A DNA stretch of 64,000 nt from assembly GCA_030272585.1 (NCBI GenBank), contig BSYQ01000012.1:248001-312000 (forward strand), written 5' to 3'. The notes beneath the pieces are model-generated. The model searched no databases, had not been told where the DNA came from, and saw nothing but the letters and a program-made list of their open reading frames with translations. The position numbers and the translations under genes are program-made. Of this stretch, positions 34,598 to 44,845 are shown piece by piece (positions within the stretch are counted from its first letter, which is position 1; each line of letters opens with the position of its first letter). The stretch comes from Bryopsis sp. KO-2023. Taxonomy: Eukaryota; Chlorophyta; Ulvophyceae; Bryopsidales; Bryopsidaceae.

Positions 34598-35916
34598 ATT
34601 AAGTCCCGATCTGTCCAAAAAGAAGAACTAGAATTCAACATAAAAAAAGTAACATGGGGAACTCTATACACATGAAGAATGTATTTTTTTTTGCCTGCTC
34701 CACTTTTTTCAAGGAAATGATTTGTTTCTTATTGCGATATTAGGGGGACTGTGGGGTTTATCGACCGAAGGCTGGTTTGTTTTGTAGCCTTCGAACGCTT
34801 TTTTTTATTGCCTGCTGGAGGCCAACAACCAAGCCCCTCCCTCTGTTAATATTTTTTCAATGCGACCTCACCCACGATGCCAAAAAAGGAAGAAAACCAA
34901 AAAGGCAAGGATAGCATCGCGGCAGAAAGCTTCATTTCAATTGAATTGTCTAAAAACTCTTTCCAAGGGCGAAAAGCTTCCCCACATTTTTTTCTCCGCT
35001 TCGTTAAAAATAAACCCGGACACGAATCGGCCAGTACCCTGATCGAGTAATGGGCTCTCCTTACAAGGAAAAAACTTGACCGACCCCAGGAGCGAAACAA
35101 GTTCGAACTCTCTGCGATTTGGATGGGAAAGGGGAAGTGTTATTCTGTGATCTGGTTTTCTTTTTCGAGGTTCACCCTTTTATACTGTGAACGGAGGAGC
35201 GAATTCGTAAGGTTCAACGCACGTTGGACTGACTTGCTGTGGTGCGTGGGCCCGCATGCGGCCCTGTACTGTCCTTTACGGTCCTTTACGGTCCTTTACG
35301 GTCCTATACGGTCCTATACGGTCCTATACGGTCCTATACGGTCCTATACGGTCCTGTGCGGTCCTGTGCGGTCCTGTGCGGTACCACTACAGGGGAGTTT
35401 CGAACCTGTAGTTTCCAACGACTTCGAACTGGAAAGTGTCTGTGTTTGTAGACATCGCTCAAGTTCAGAAAAGCGCTTCAGATTTACCAAGTTTCAAGTG
35501 CAGGGTTGCTTGCTTGTTTGTTTTACTTTGTTTCCACCTTGCGAATTCCCTTTGCGATGGAATTGTTTCAGCGAACCATGTAAAAGTTGATGTTTCATGT
35601 TTGCAATCGAACATGTTCGATTTGAAGGGGGTGGGGAGGATAAAAAAAAGAAACATTGCTCTATTGGAAGCCAAGCAGTCAAAACACTTGGAAATTGTCT
35701 ATGTTTTTTCCTACAGTGGACCACCAAGTGTGCAAGGACTGTATGTTTTCTTGCCCCACTTACAAATCCTTGTCATGCCGAGCGTTGGTGCGTCTACCTT
35801 CCATCATCTCTCCAGCCTGGTTCAACTTTGGGCGTGCAACGTCCGCCAATCCGACAGTGTGTCATGACACTGATCAGTGAGAATCGAATCATATCAAATC
35901 ATTGCTGCACACAGTG
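34598..35916. other. Intergenic interval between serpin and DIRS-type element
   Basis: It contains the serpin promoter and the 10-bp minisatellite at 35271-35380. A frame open across the minisatellite (35123-35590) translates to a repetitive Tyr/Gly/Pro/Leu/Arg peptide and is not supported as a gene. Confidence 0.45.
35271..35380 (+). repeat. 10-bp minisatellite, 11 units in three blocks
   Basis: Eleven perfectly phased decamers: three GTCCTTTACG, then five GTCCTATACG, then three GTCCTGTGCG. Variants are sorted into contiguous blocks, as expected from slippage or unequal exchange spreading point variants. Confidence 0.95.
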
Positions 35917-35999
35917 TTAACCCACTGCATGAGGATCCCACCCAGAAAAGCTGGAGGAGTTCTCTTCACAAAAGGCTAAACATATTAATACTAAATGCC
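35917..35999 (-). repeat. B2 terminal repeat of the DIRS-type element
   Basis: 83 bp, identical to B1 at 36422-36504. It forms the 3' outer end of the element on the minus strand. Confidence 0.85.
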
Positions 36000-36241
36000 A
36001 TATTGGTTTACACTTCGAACTGTTTGTTTGTTTGTCCCCAAACCTAACCATTCCAAACCCTCATTAACAAGCATTAATTTGACAGATCATTTTCCACCCA
36101 CCAAAAAAATGGACTGGAAAAAACAAAAAACACAAACTCCAGGGGAGAAAGCCCCTCAGGCTGACTACCCAATATAAACCGAACAAAAAAGGGGGGGAAA
36201 TTTTCCCACTGAGTCCCGCGAAAAGGAAAAAATTGGGCGGG

Positions 36242-36421
36242 AGAAAAACCTCGATTGTAATATGAAAACCGCCCTCTTTTAAGCGAACTACTCCCTCAAT
36301 CATTCTAAGATCCAGTCCGACTGGATCCCCAACTGGCGTCACCTGTCCCTTCCAGGGATAGCTTTTCGTCCCACCCTGAGTCATTGCGTTCTTTAACCTA
36401 TCGTACTAACCGTACTAGCCA
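36242..36421 (-). repeat. A2 internal repeat of the DIRS-type element
   Basis: 180 bp matching A1 (47726-47912), which is 7 bp longer. It directly abuts B1 (36422), which forms the B1-A2 junction typical of split direct repeats. Confidence 0.85.
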
Positions 36422-36504
36422 TTAACCCACTGCATGAGGATCCCACCCAGAAAAGCTGGAGGAGTTCTCTTCACAAAAGGCTAAACATATTAATACTAAA
36501 TGCC
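36422..36504 (-). repeat. B1 internal repeat of the DIRS-type element
   Basis: 83 bp, identical to B2 at 35917-35999. It lies between the recombinase gene and A2. Confidence 0.85.
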
Positions 36505-36595
36505 CCTTAACTCACAAGTAAGCAGTAAGGAATCAAATACCATGAAAAAAACGGTCCCCAGCTGTCCCTAATAACTACTTAATAAAATAATTCAG

Positions 36596-37348
36596 CTACC
36601 GTTTTTTCCATGCAAAAAATAACAAGTCGGACTCCGTCGCGACCTGCGCTTTGTCGATATACGACCAAACGGCCGTCGACGATGCAGACCACCCCCCCCA
36701 GAATTTAATGTCCCCTTCACTAATCCCAATCGCATACATTGCGGATGCGCCGCCCCGACGAAGAGAGTGATGGCCATACACACAACCCTTAGGCAATCCA
36801 CTTGCGTCTCCAAAATTCAAGATAACTCTGGAGAAGCACTTCGCCACAAATTTCGCATCCAATAAAACTGGCTCGCCAGGCAATCGCCATAATGAGGCGA
36901 GTGGAGACGTCGCCATTTCGTGATCCTGGCCCCAGTTTTCTTTCCGCGCTTTCAAAAACTTTTCAAACGCCCCGAAAACCTCTGGGCACCCCGAACAAGG
37001 AAAAAGCCTCGACCGTCGCAACTCAAAAGCATTATGCGCTTTATAGCGTCGCTCGATAAAATGTATCGTGCACTCACCCGCATCCAGTTCCAGATCCTGC
37101 AGGCGAACCGCGAACGCCGTATCCGCCCGAGCGAAGAAAAGGAAATCGAATACCATCAATAAAAGATCTCTGACTTGAGGAAGGGTCAGATCCTGTTCCC
37201 GAACCAGAGATAGCCAAAATTGGACCGCCCTGGAGGGCACTGGCGAGTGCTGCACCGGAATCTTCTCCGGTGATTGTTCCGCCAAATCCTTGCCCCATCC
37301 CGCGATAAACCTCTTGGTCACCTCGTCCGAAAGTTTCAAGGCGCCCAA
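36596..37348 (-). CDS. DIRS-type element: tyrosine recombinase, C-terminal part
   Basis: It encodes the catalytic domain of a phage-integrase-like tyrosine recombinase. 'GCVYGHHSLRRGGASAMYAI' carries the H-x-x-R box, with a plausible nucleophile Tyr in 'AVWSYIDKAQVA'. An upstream Arg-containing block lies around 'FDFLFFARADTAFAVRLQDL'. The N-terminal part lies beyond the nested chromovirus. This enzyme replaces the DDE integrase of ordinary LTR elements. Confidence 0.85.
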   Translation of the reverse strand: MGALKLSDEVTKRFIAGWGKDLAEQSPEKIPVQHSPVPSRAVQFWLSLVREQDLTLPQVRDLLLMVFDFLFFARADTAFAVRLQDLELDAGECTIHFIERRYKAHNAFELRRSRLFPCSGCPEVFGAFEKFLKARKENWGQDHEMATSPLASLWRLPGEPVLLDAKFVAKCFSRVILNFGDASGLPKGCVYGHHSLRRGGASAMYAIGISEGDIKFWGGWSASSTAVWSYIDKAQVATESDLLFFAWKKR

Positions 37349-37667
37349 TGTAAGACACGGGAGTGGTATAAGACAATGGAACTTTACAAAGAACACCGAG
37401 TCCACCACCACACTACTCTTGTAGTGCGGACCGGTCAAAGACAGTTACGGTTGCGGCGGAGGTTCGAATCCTCCCCGGAACCACTTCTCACTCATTCACA
37501 CATTGTCACATAATTGTCCCTTAGTCCGGTCAGTCACCCAACTAACCGTCAGCAACCAACACTCAGCCGAGTGGTTCGGACAGAAAAAGTAAGACTCGCG
37601 ATCCGGAGATCACGAGTTCGATTCCCACTAAGCCCACACTTCCACTTCCACTAAGAAAACTGTCACA
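37349..37667 (-). repeat. 3' LTR of element 3
   Basis: 319 bp with TG...CA termini, nearly identical to 44187-44505. On the plus strand it carries two tRNA-like box B motifs (37461-37471 and 37614-37625). The second is preceded by a box A-like AGCCGAGTGG at 37565-37574. Confidence 0.93.
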
Positions 37668-37979
37668 AGACTCCCCCTGACCTTGGGAAGCTGGACCCCC
37701 AGTCCTAAGGTCACCATAAGCACATAGTAAAACCCAGCAAAGAAATAGAACACCCCTCAAAGCAAAAGAAAATCCCCAAAGACTCTCCAAAAAGCAAAAA
37801 GGAACACCCCATCTGAAAGACCATCCCAAAGACAGTAGAAAAGAAAATAGCTGACCTGGTCTCAGCACTAACACCATCTCCCCTGAACCCCCATCAGTCA
37901 TAGACTAAAATTCTTTTCTCATTCCCTTGTCTCTTCAGGGATATCTCTCATTTGTACTCACTGTAGACTTCAATCTCAA

Positions 37980-40900
37980 TCAACTCCATTTCCAAATCCT
38001 CTTTTCCTGGATTGATGCCTCCAGATTGTTTTGCTGGAAGTATGCTGCTGCAATTTCTGGGCAGTTTTCCAGATTCCTGATAGGCTCCCAACTGTCATGG
38101 CCTCTATCATACCCCTGCCATCTGATGAGGAACTCTCTTGAGGTCCTCCCCCTGCCTCTGCCTCTTCTGATCTCTCTGTGATCCAATATCCTCTCCACAT
38201 GGAACTCTGTGTTTCCATCAATGATCTCAGGAGGAACTGGGTTGGGTTCCCTTTCCCCATATTGTTCATCCTGGATGTATCTCCTCAGCTTTGAGATATG
38301 GAACACTGGATGTAGACTCCACTGTTGAGGGACTTCCAATTCATAGGCCACTTGGCCCACTCTCTTCAGAATCTTGAATGGACCCACATACTTTGGACCC
38401 AACTTCTTGCATCTATCCCCAGCCAGCTTCAAGTCTTTTGTACTCAGAAGGACCACATCATTCACCTTGAACTCATCTTCTCTCCTATGCTTGTCTGCAT
38501 TCTGCTTTTGTCTATTCTGAGCTCTGGCAATGCATGTCTTGGCCACCTCCACATCCATCTTCAGATCATTCAAAATTTCATCCACACCTCTGATGGGTGT
38601 CTCAATCTTCTTCCTCCCCAACAAGGCTGCAGGCACCAAAGGTTCTTCTCCAGAGTTCAAGTAAAATGGGCTATACCCAGTACTTGACTGCTTCCCTTGG
38701 TTGTAAACAAACTCAGCTGCACTCAATTTCAAATCCCAGTCTGTTTGTGAATGGCTGACATAAGCTCTGAGGCTCTCTTCCAGGATTCTGTTGAGCCTTT
38801 CTGTCTGGCCATCTGATTGTGGATGCCTGGCAGATGACATCTTCAATGTGGTTCCTACCAGCTTCATCAATTCCTTCCACAACTCAGAGGTGAATCTGGC
38901 ATCCCTGTCAGATACCAAATCCTCAGGCATTCCATGATGCCTCCAAACCTCATCAAACAGCATCCTGGCCATTCCCACAGCTCCAATGGTTCCCTTGGTT
39001 GCACAGAAGTGGGACATCTTGGACATCCTGTCCACAAACACCACAATAGCATCCATCCCCCTCTCTGTCCTTGGTAGTCCTGTGATGAGATCCAGACTCA
39101 CTGAACTCCATCTCCTGTTGGGGATTTGCAAAGGCTGAAGATCTCCAGCCATCTTTTGGGTAGATGATTTAGTTTTCTGGCATACAGGACAGCTCCTGCA
39201 ATACTGGGCCACATCTTGAGACATCTTCTTCCACCAAAAGTGTTGTTGCAGTGTAGACAAGGTCCTCTCCTTGCCCTTATGTCCTCCAATCAAACTGTCA
39301 TGCCCTTCCTTCATCACCATTGCTTTCAGACTCTGTGGCACTACAATCTTCCCTTCCACAGTCTGTAGAACTCCATCAGTAGACATCTTGAACACCCTTT
39401 GGGTCTGGATGTCAGAATCCAATCTCTTCAGGATTTCCTTGCAATGTTCATCATTCATCTGAGCATCAGCAACCTCCTTTGGACTCCCTTGAGCCATAGG
39501 TTCCATGGATGACTTCTCCAGTGCATTGATTTGTTCATCAGATCTTGACAATCCTTTTCCAGTACCCCATTTGGTACCTCCTCTTGCATCACTTGGCACC
39601 ACATCTGTTTTCAGTCTCTCAGGCAGCTTTCCAGTTTGGCATCCAGTAACCTTCACCAATCTGGAACCCAATGGCTCTCCTGGTTGTTCATCAAACACAA
39701 GATCCTGTGGATGATTCTCCCCCCAGGCCCCCAAGCCTTGGTACCTCTGAACCTTGCCATCATGCTGTACAAGAGTTTTTGTTGTGCCAGTTGGTGTAGA
39801 TGCCTTCAAATCTCCCCCTCCACTTCCAGAATCCCTTGGATCCACTGGATGTGGACATCTTGAGAGTGCATCAGCCACCACATTATCCTTCCCTGGGATG
39901 TGGACAGTTTGGAACCTGAAAGGAGCTAGGAACTCCACCCATCTAGCTTGTCTTCTGCTGAGATGCTGTTGAGAATCCAGCCAAACTAATGACTGATTAT
40001 CTGTCCTCAGAACAAACTCCCTTCCTTCCAAATATGCCCTCCACTTCTTGAGACAGTGGACAATCCCCAATAATTCAATCTCATGTATAGGGTACCTGGA
40101 CTCTGCATCAGTGAGCTTATGGGATTCAAAGGCCACTGGATGTAGTCCATCTGGTCCCTCCTGCATCAGTACTCCCCCCACTCCTGATTGGCTGCCATCT
40201 GTAGCCACAATCCAGGGCCAATCTTCCCTAGGATGTATCAGGACAGGTGCAGAGCATAATGCTTCTTTGAGATCCTCAAATGCCTGCTTCTCCTCTTCTC
40301 CCCATATGAAATGTTGATTTCCTTTTGTCAGGTTGGTCAATGCTGCAGCCTTGCCACTGAAATTGGCTACAAATCTTCTGTAGAAACAACATAATCCCAG
40401 GAAACTCCTGACATCATGCACATTGGATGGTGTGGGCCACTGCTTGATTGCATCCAGCTTGTCAGCCATTGGCTGCACTCCTTGATGTGTAACCCATGTT
40501 CCCAGAAAATCCACTTCTTTTTTCCCTACTGCAGACTTGACCAGCTTGGCATATAGTTGATGTTTCCTGAGGGCCTCCAGTACCAGCTTCATGTGTCTGG
40601 CATGCTCTTCAGGGGTGGATGAATAAATCAGGATGTCATCCAGAAAGACTTGGACAAACTTATCAATGTATGGAGCCAGGATCTCATTCATCATGGACAT
40701 GAAATGTCCAGGAGATCCACTCAGGCCCATGGGCATCACCAAAAATTCGAACTGTCCATATTTAGTTCTGAATGAAGTCTTTCCTTCCTCCCCTGGGGCC
40801 ATCCTCAACTGCCAAAATCCTGCCCTTAGATCCACCTTACTGAAGTACCTTGCATGGTTGAGCCTGTCCAGCATCTCATCCATTCTAGGTATGGGAAACT

Positions 40901-42578
40901 GAGTGACTTTGGTGGCCCTATTCAGAGCTCTGTAGTCAACACAGAATCTCAATGCCCCTCCAGGTTTTGGGACAAAGAGCACAGGTGCACCAAATGTGCT
41001 GTGACTTGGTCTGATCATCCCTTTCTCCAGCAAATAATCCAATTGCTCCCTGAGAGCATCTAATTCTTTTGGGGATTGTTTATACAATGGGCCAAAGATT
41101 GGTTTTGTGCCATCTTTCAATGGGATCTTCATGTCCCAGGGTCTGTGAGGTGGTAGATGATTTGGCAGATCCATAGGAAAGACATCCTTGTATGCATTAA
41201 GGACATCCTTCAGCTCATGTAGCTCATCATCCAGTCCATCCACCATGCTTTTGAAATTTGCATCTGTACCATCCTCAGTACCCTTGACTTCCATAGATTC
41301 ACCAGGATTCCTGATCTGTTTAGCTGCATTGATTTCCCCAGATGCCTGAGGATCCTGAGCTTTCCTGACCAGCACCAGATATGCTTCCCCATTCCTGTTC
41401 TTCAGACATTTCTTGGCCTCACTGGCTGAGAGTAAATTTATCTCTTGTGGATCCTGGGTTGCTGCCACTTTTGGATGGAATCCTTGCAGCTTGATTGGGG
41501 CTTTGTTAGGTCTGCAAATGGTAATCACATGACTTCTCCAGTTTATGTGTGGGTTGTGATCAACCAACCAGGCCTTTCCCAAAATGACCTTGTGCTTCAG
41601 ATTTGGTACCATCCAGAAGATCCTCTTTATCACCCAAGGACCCATTCTTATCCTGACCAGTGCCTGTTGTTTGAGTAGCAATCTGGAACCATCTGCCAGT
41701 TCCACTGAGAGATGTGCATCCTTGATGATTTTCAAGGCATTTTCCTGAGCTGTTTGGACATCCATGAAGTCCCCTGTGGCTCCACTGTCTATGAGACATT
41801 TGACTGTTTGTTTTTGCAACTTTCCTGGCACATATAGCAGGGTGGATCCCAGGTCTCCTTGACCTACTGATCCCAATTTCCCTGTCATCATGTTTTCCAC
41901 TTTTTCCTGGCTTGGTGTTGGACAATGTATCTCAGCTGGTGGTGAGAATCTGACTTTCTTGTGAATCCCATGACCCCCTTGTGAATCCCCTGTTGCCTGT
42001 GTGGATTTCCATACTCCTGAGGCTGTGAGGACCTCTCTGGGCTTAGATGTGGATTCCTTGAGTCTCTGTATCTGTGTCTGCACCTCCACTGATCCTTTAG
42101 AAGGGGAGGACTGTATTCTGTCCTTTGTTATCCCTTCCTTCTCAGGGGTTTTCTGTTGTGATTGTCCCAACACTGTGGGGATGGATCCCTGAGCATTGAT
42201 GCTGTCCGGATCCCCTTTGCCAGCCCTCGAATCTGAGGTACTGGATCTGGCAAGCTTCCCTCCCCCAAACCTTCTCCCATAAGATGAAGAAGTATTACAT
42301 CTGGATCCTGCATTTGCCTGGGCACCATTCCCAGGAGATCCTTTAGATGTCTCCACTCCAACCTTATCGACCACTAATACCTTCCCATCACTGACAATCC
42401 TCTGATTTTCATTCATTCCATCCTTGTCTTGAGAACCATTCTGACGACTTCTTGACGACATTTCCGACATCACATTTGCATGTCCAGGCTTCTTTGACGC
42501 CCCTCCTGGCCTGGTCCAGGGAGGCCCTACTCGTTTCCCGACGACTTGTTCTGGCCACCCTTGTTCTTCGATCGACAT
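37980..42578 (-). CDS. Element 3 pol polyprotein with C-terminal chromodomain
   Basis: A 1532-residue frame with an N-terminal low-complexity stretch, then aspartic protease ('KCLIDSGATGDFMDV'), RT ('FCVDYRALNRATKVTQFPIP', catalytic 'FLDDILIYS'), RNase H ('IVATDGSQSGVGGVLMQ'), integrase (zinc-binding end 'YCRSCPVCQ', core 'SLDLITGLP', 'RHPQSDGQTERL'), the GPY/F module 'KKLGPKYVGPFKIL' and a chromodomain ('VERILDHREIRRG', 'FLIRWQGYDRGHDSWEP'). The chromodomain assigns it to the chromoviruses, common in plants and fungi. It is close to full family length. Confidence 0.92.
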   Translation of the reverse strand: MSIEEQGWPEQVVGKRVGPPWTRPGGASKKPGHANVMSEMSSRSRQNGSQDKDGMNENQRIVSDGKVLVVDKVGVETSKGSPGNGAQANAGSRCNTSSSYGRRFGGGKLARSSTSDSRAGKGDPDSINAQGSIPTVLGQSQQKTPEKEGITKDRIQSSPSKGSVEVQTQIQRLKESTSKPREVLTASGVWKSTQATGDSQGGHGIHKKVRFSPPAEIHCPTPSQEKVENMMTGKLGSVGQGDLGSTLLYVPGKLQKQTVKCLIDSGATGDFMDVQTAQENALKIIKDAHLSVELADGSRLLLKQQALVRIRMGPWVIKRIFWMVPNLKHKVILGKAWLVDHNPHINWRSHVITICRPNKAPIKLQGFHPKVAATQDPQEINLLSASEAKKCLKNRNGEAYLVLVRKAQDPQASGEINAAKQIRNPGESMEVKGTEDGTDANFKSMVDGLDDELHELKDVLNAYKDVFPMDLPNHLPPHRPWDMKIPLKDGTKPIFGPLYKQSPKELDALREQLDYLLEKGMIRPSHSTFGAPVLFVPKPGGALRFCVDYRALNRATKVTQFPIPRMDEMLDRLNHARYFSKVDLRAGFWQLRMAPGEEGKTSFRTKYGQFEFLVMPMGLSGSPGHFMSMMNEILAPYIDKFVQVFLDDILIYSSTPEEHARHMKLVLEALRKHQLYAKLVKSAVGKKEVDFLGTWVTHQGVQPMADKLDAIKQWPTPSNVHDVRSFLGLCCFYRRFVANFSGKAAALTNLTKGNQHFIWGEEEKQAFEDLKEALCSAPVLIHPREDWPWIVATDGSQSGVGGVLMQEGPDGLHPVAFESHKLTDAESRYPIHEIELLGIVHCLKKWRAYLEGREFVLRTDNQSLVWLDSQQHLSRRQARWVEFLAPFRFQTVHIPGKDNVVADALSRCPHPVDPRDSGSGGGDLKASTPTGTTKTLVQHDGKVQRYQGLGAWGENHPQDLVFDEQPGEPLGSRLVKVTGCQTGKLPERLKTDVVPSDARGGTKWGTGKGLSRSDEQINALEKSSMEPMAQGSPKEVADAQMNDEHCKEILKRLDSDIQTQRVFKMSTDGVLQTVEGKIVVPQSLKAMVMKEGHDSLIGGHKGKERTLSTLQQHFWWKKMSQDVAQYCRSCPVCQKTKSSTQKMAGDLQPLQIPNRRWSSVSLDLITGLPRTERGMDAIVVFVDRMSKMSHFCATKGTIGAVGMARMLFDEVWRHHGMPEDLVSDRDARFTSELWKELMKLVGTTLKMSSARHPQSDGQTERLNRILEESLRAYVSHSQTDWDLKLSAAEFVYNQGKQSSTGYSPFYLNSGEEPLVPAALLGRKKIETPIRGVDEILNDLKMDVEVAKTCIARAQNRQKQNADKHRREDEFKVNDVVLLSTKDLKLAGDRCKKLGPKYVGPFKILKRVGQVAYELEVPQQWSLHPVFHISKLRRYIQDEQYGEREPNPVPPEIIDGNTEFHVERILDHREIRRGRGRGRTSREFLIRWQGYDRGHDSWEPIRNLENCPEIAAAYFQQNNLEASIQEKRIWKWS

Positions 42579-44092
42579 TCTCTCGCAAAATGCCCGAACT
42601 TTCCGCAGTTATGACATTTCCCTTTCTTGGGCGACGACTTATTCCACTTTTCTCCTGACACTGCGCCTATTTCCATTTTGTCATCATACTGGCGGTTCTG
42701 CTTTTGGTACCAGGGTGTCTGTTCGTTCCCTGCTCGGCCTGCAGCCCGGTCTGCTTGCAGTGCCAGCTGAACAGCTTCGTCAAATGTGTGGGGACGGTTT
42801 AGGAAAACATGGGACTTGATCTTCGCTTGTAGAGAGTGCGTAAATAGATGCACCTTGTCTTCGGTGCTCATAGTGGGAGTCTTCAGCAGGAGTTTGGCGA
42901 ACAAAGCAATATGCTCCCTTAGCGTTCCTTTCTTGTGTGATAACCGGAACAGTTGGTCTCTGGCTGTTTCTGCTTTGTCGAAGGGGTCGAAGTATTCGAT
43001 AATCTCCTGCCCCAGAGTCTCCCAGCTCGCCAATACGTCCGGGTTGGACGCTTTCTTCACTGTAAACCATTCCTGCGCTGCTCCTCTCAACACCGTTGAC
43101 GCCAGCAACGCCCTCTTGTTCAGGGGACATCCCGACGCCACAAAATACGTCTCCATACTTTCCACCCAGTCGGATGCTCCCTCTCCTGTTTTCCCAAAGA
43201 ACTGAGGAGGATTCCCCAGCCGGATAGGCGCAAAGTTCCACACATCAGGTATAGATGGCCCTGCAGAGCCTCCACTCGTCACTCCACTCGTCGCTCTCGC
43301 TTGCCGGAACTTCTGCTCTAGTTCTTGTTTGGCTGCTAGCAACGATGCTTGGAAGTCGCTCTTTTGGGTTGCCATTTGCTCTTGCAGTTCCAGTAGTTTT
43401 TTATGCATGCTTGACCCAGCCTCCAAGTTAATGCCCACAGCCGACTGCGCCGTCGACTGCTGCTCGGTTAGTTCCGTCATAGTAGCCACCAGAGTAGAGA
43501 TCTTTGCATCCGTATCCGTCCGAAACTCCATCGCTTGAGTTTCTCGTAGGGTTTGGCTCAACGTTAGTTCGTCCAGCTTCTGCATTAGCTTCTGGTGGTT
43601 TGCTTGGCTGTCGAGGTTCACTTTCGACAATTTCTGTTCCAGTTTCGTGCCCGCCTGTCGAACTTTCAGCATGTCTGCTCGGACGTCACTCGCCGATTTT
43701 TCCAGCAGTTCCAGTTTCCCGGTCGTCTCGACATGTCTGGTTTCGCTCGTAGTTCCAAGCTCGGCGACTTTCTCCTTTACAGTTTTGACTTTGTCCTGTA
43801 GCCCAGCCCCAGCTTCATCGAGCTTGCCGACTGCCTTCGACAGTTTCTGTAAGGACTCTCCATGTTTATTCGCCAACTTTTCGACTGCCAGGCCTGCCTT
43901 GTGAACCTTTGCGAACTCGTCGCCATGCTTATTCACCAGCTTCTCCACGTTCTGTCCGGCTTTGTGGATGTTTGCTATTTCTGTTTTGATTTCCAACCCT
44001 TCGAGTTCCCCCAGTCGGTCTTCCAGTGCTTTACACCCCGTCTTCAGTGCTGCTACTGACTCCAGCACGTTGTTCAAGTCTTCAGCCGACAT
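42527..44092 (-). CDS. Element 3 gag protein
   Basis: A 521-residue frame. The first 250 residues are a predicted long coiled coil with heptad-like repeats ('VEKLVNKHGDEFAKVHKAGL', 'VEKLANKHGESLQKLSKAVG'). A gag domain follows ('PPQFFGKTGEGASDWVESME', 'ALLASTVLRGAAQEWFTV'), then one CCHC zinc knuckle ('CHNCGKFGHFAREC'). The final codons overlap the start of pol. Confidence 0.88.
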   Translation of the reverse strand: MSAEDLNNVLESVAALKTGCKALEDRLGELEGLEIKTEIANIHKAGQNVEKLVNKHGDEFAKVHKAGLAVEKLANKHGESLQKLSKAVGKLDEAGAGLQDKVKTVKEKVAELGTTSETRHVETTGKLELLEKSASDVRADMLKVRQAGTKLEQKLSKVNLDSQANHQKLMQKLDELTLSQTLRETQAMEFRTDTDAKISTLVATMTELTEQQSTAQSAVGINLEAGSSMHKKLLELQEQMATQKSDFQASLLAAKQELEQKFRQARATSGVTSGGSAGPSIPDVWNFAPIRLGNPPQFFGKTGEGASDWVESMETYFVASGCPLNKRALLASTVLRGAAQEWFTVKKASNPDVLASWETLGQEIIEYFDPFDKAETARDQLFRLSHKKGTLREHIALFAKLLLKTPTMSTEDKVHLFTHSLQAKIKSHVFLNRPHTFDEAVQLALQADRAAGRAGNEQTPWYQKQNRQYDDKMEIGAVSGEKWNKSSPKKGKCHNCGKFGHFARECRSKNKGGQNKSSGNE

Positions 44093-44186
44093 TTCTGGTT
44101 CTCCCCCCGGTCTTTACGATGAACCCACTTCTACAGGCCGCCCGATCGTTCGGTGTAGCTCTGTACACTTTCGCTCCGAAACCACT

Positions 44187-44505
44187 TGTAAGACACGGGA
44201 GTGGTATAAGACAATGGAACTTTACAAAGAACACCGAGTCCACCACCACACTACTCTTGTAGTGCGGACCGGTCAAAGACAGTTACGGTTGCGGCGGAGG
44301 TTCGAATCCTCCCCGGAACCACTTCTCACTCATTCACACATTGTCACACAATTGTCCCTTAGTCCGGTCAGTCACCCAACTAACCGTCAGCAACCAACAC
44401 TCAGCCGAGTGGTTCGGACAGAAAAAGTAAGACTCGCGATCCGGAGATCACGAGTTCGATTCCCACTAAGCCCACACTTCCACTTCCACTAAGAAAACTG
44501 TCACA
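44187..44505 (-). repeat. 5' LTR of element 3
   Basis: 319 bp, nearly identical to 37349-37667, flanked outside by the CCCAA target duplication (44506-44510). The primer-binding site lies at 44173-44184 on the minus strand. Confidence 0.93.
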
Positions 44506-44845
44506 CCCAACATAGTCCACGAGTGCATGGATTGGATCGCCGTCAAATACTGGCACGCGGACACAGGACTCACTTTTCCTTCCTCTTTCAAAAAAGTCAA
44601 GTACTCATAAATCTCCGGGGTTAATACAGGAAACGGGGGTTTCCCTTTGGTAGACTGCATAAAATGCCAAAATTTTCTAAACTTTGCAAAAATAGTATCC
44701 CGTCCAGACGGCGCATTCGATGCAATAATCTTGCGAACCAAATCGGGCACCACATGCAGCCGCAAAGCCACAATCTCAGACGGCCATTGTATATCCACTT
44801 CTAGCAAACGCTCCCAATCATACTGTTGCTGTCCAAACTCCTCGT

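Larger units (their letters stand above)
37349..44505 (-). mobile_element. Ty3/gypsy chromovirus (element 3), apparently whole, nested in the DIRS-type element
   Basis: A 7157-bp LTR retrotransposon on the minus strand. LTRs of 319 bp lie at 37349-37667 and 44187-44505. Both start TGTAAG and end TGTCACA, and they differ at about one position, so the insertion is recent. A 5-bp target duplication, CCCAA, flanks it (37344-37348 and 44506-44510). The primer-binding site TGGTTTCGGAGC (44173-44184, minus strand) lies two bases inside the 5' LTR. The gag frame (42527-44092) and the pol frame (37980-42578) overlap by 52 nt in different frames, a layout for which the family uses programmed frameshifting. 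It looks whole, with no obvious break. Confidence 0.93.

Noticed and set aside
35123-35590. A 155-codon frame across the decamer minisatellite
   Set aside because: A repetitive peptide produced by the 10-bp repeat; no signal or family features.
37349-37667. A functional tRNA gene in the LTR
   Set aside because: Box B motifs are good, but no acceptor stem pairs around them, so only tRNA-like fragments are claimed.
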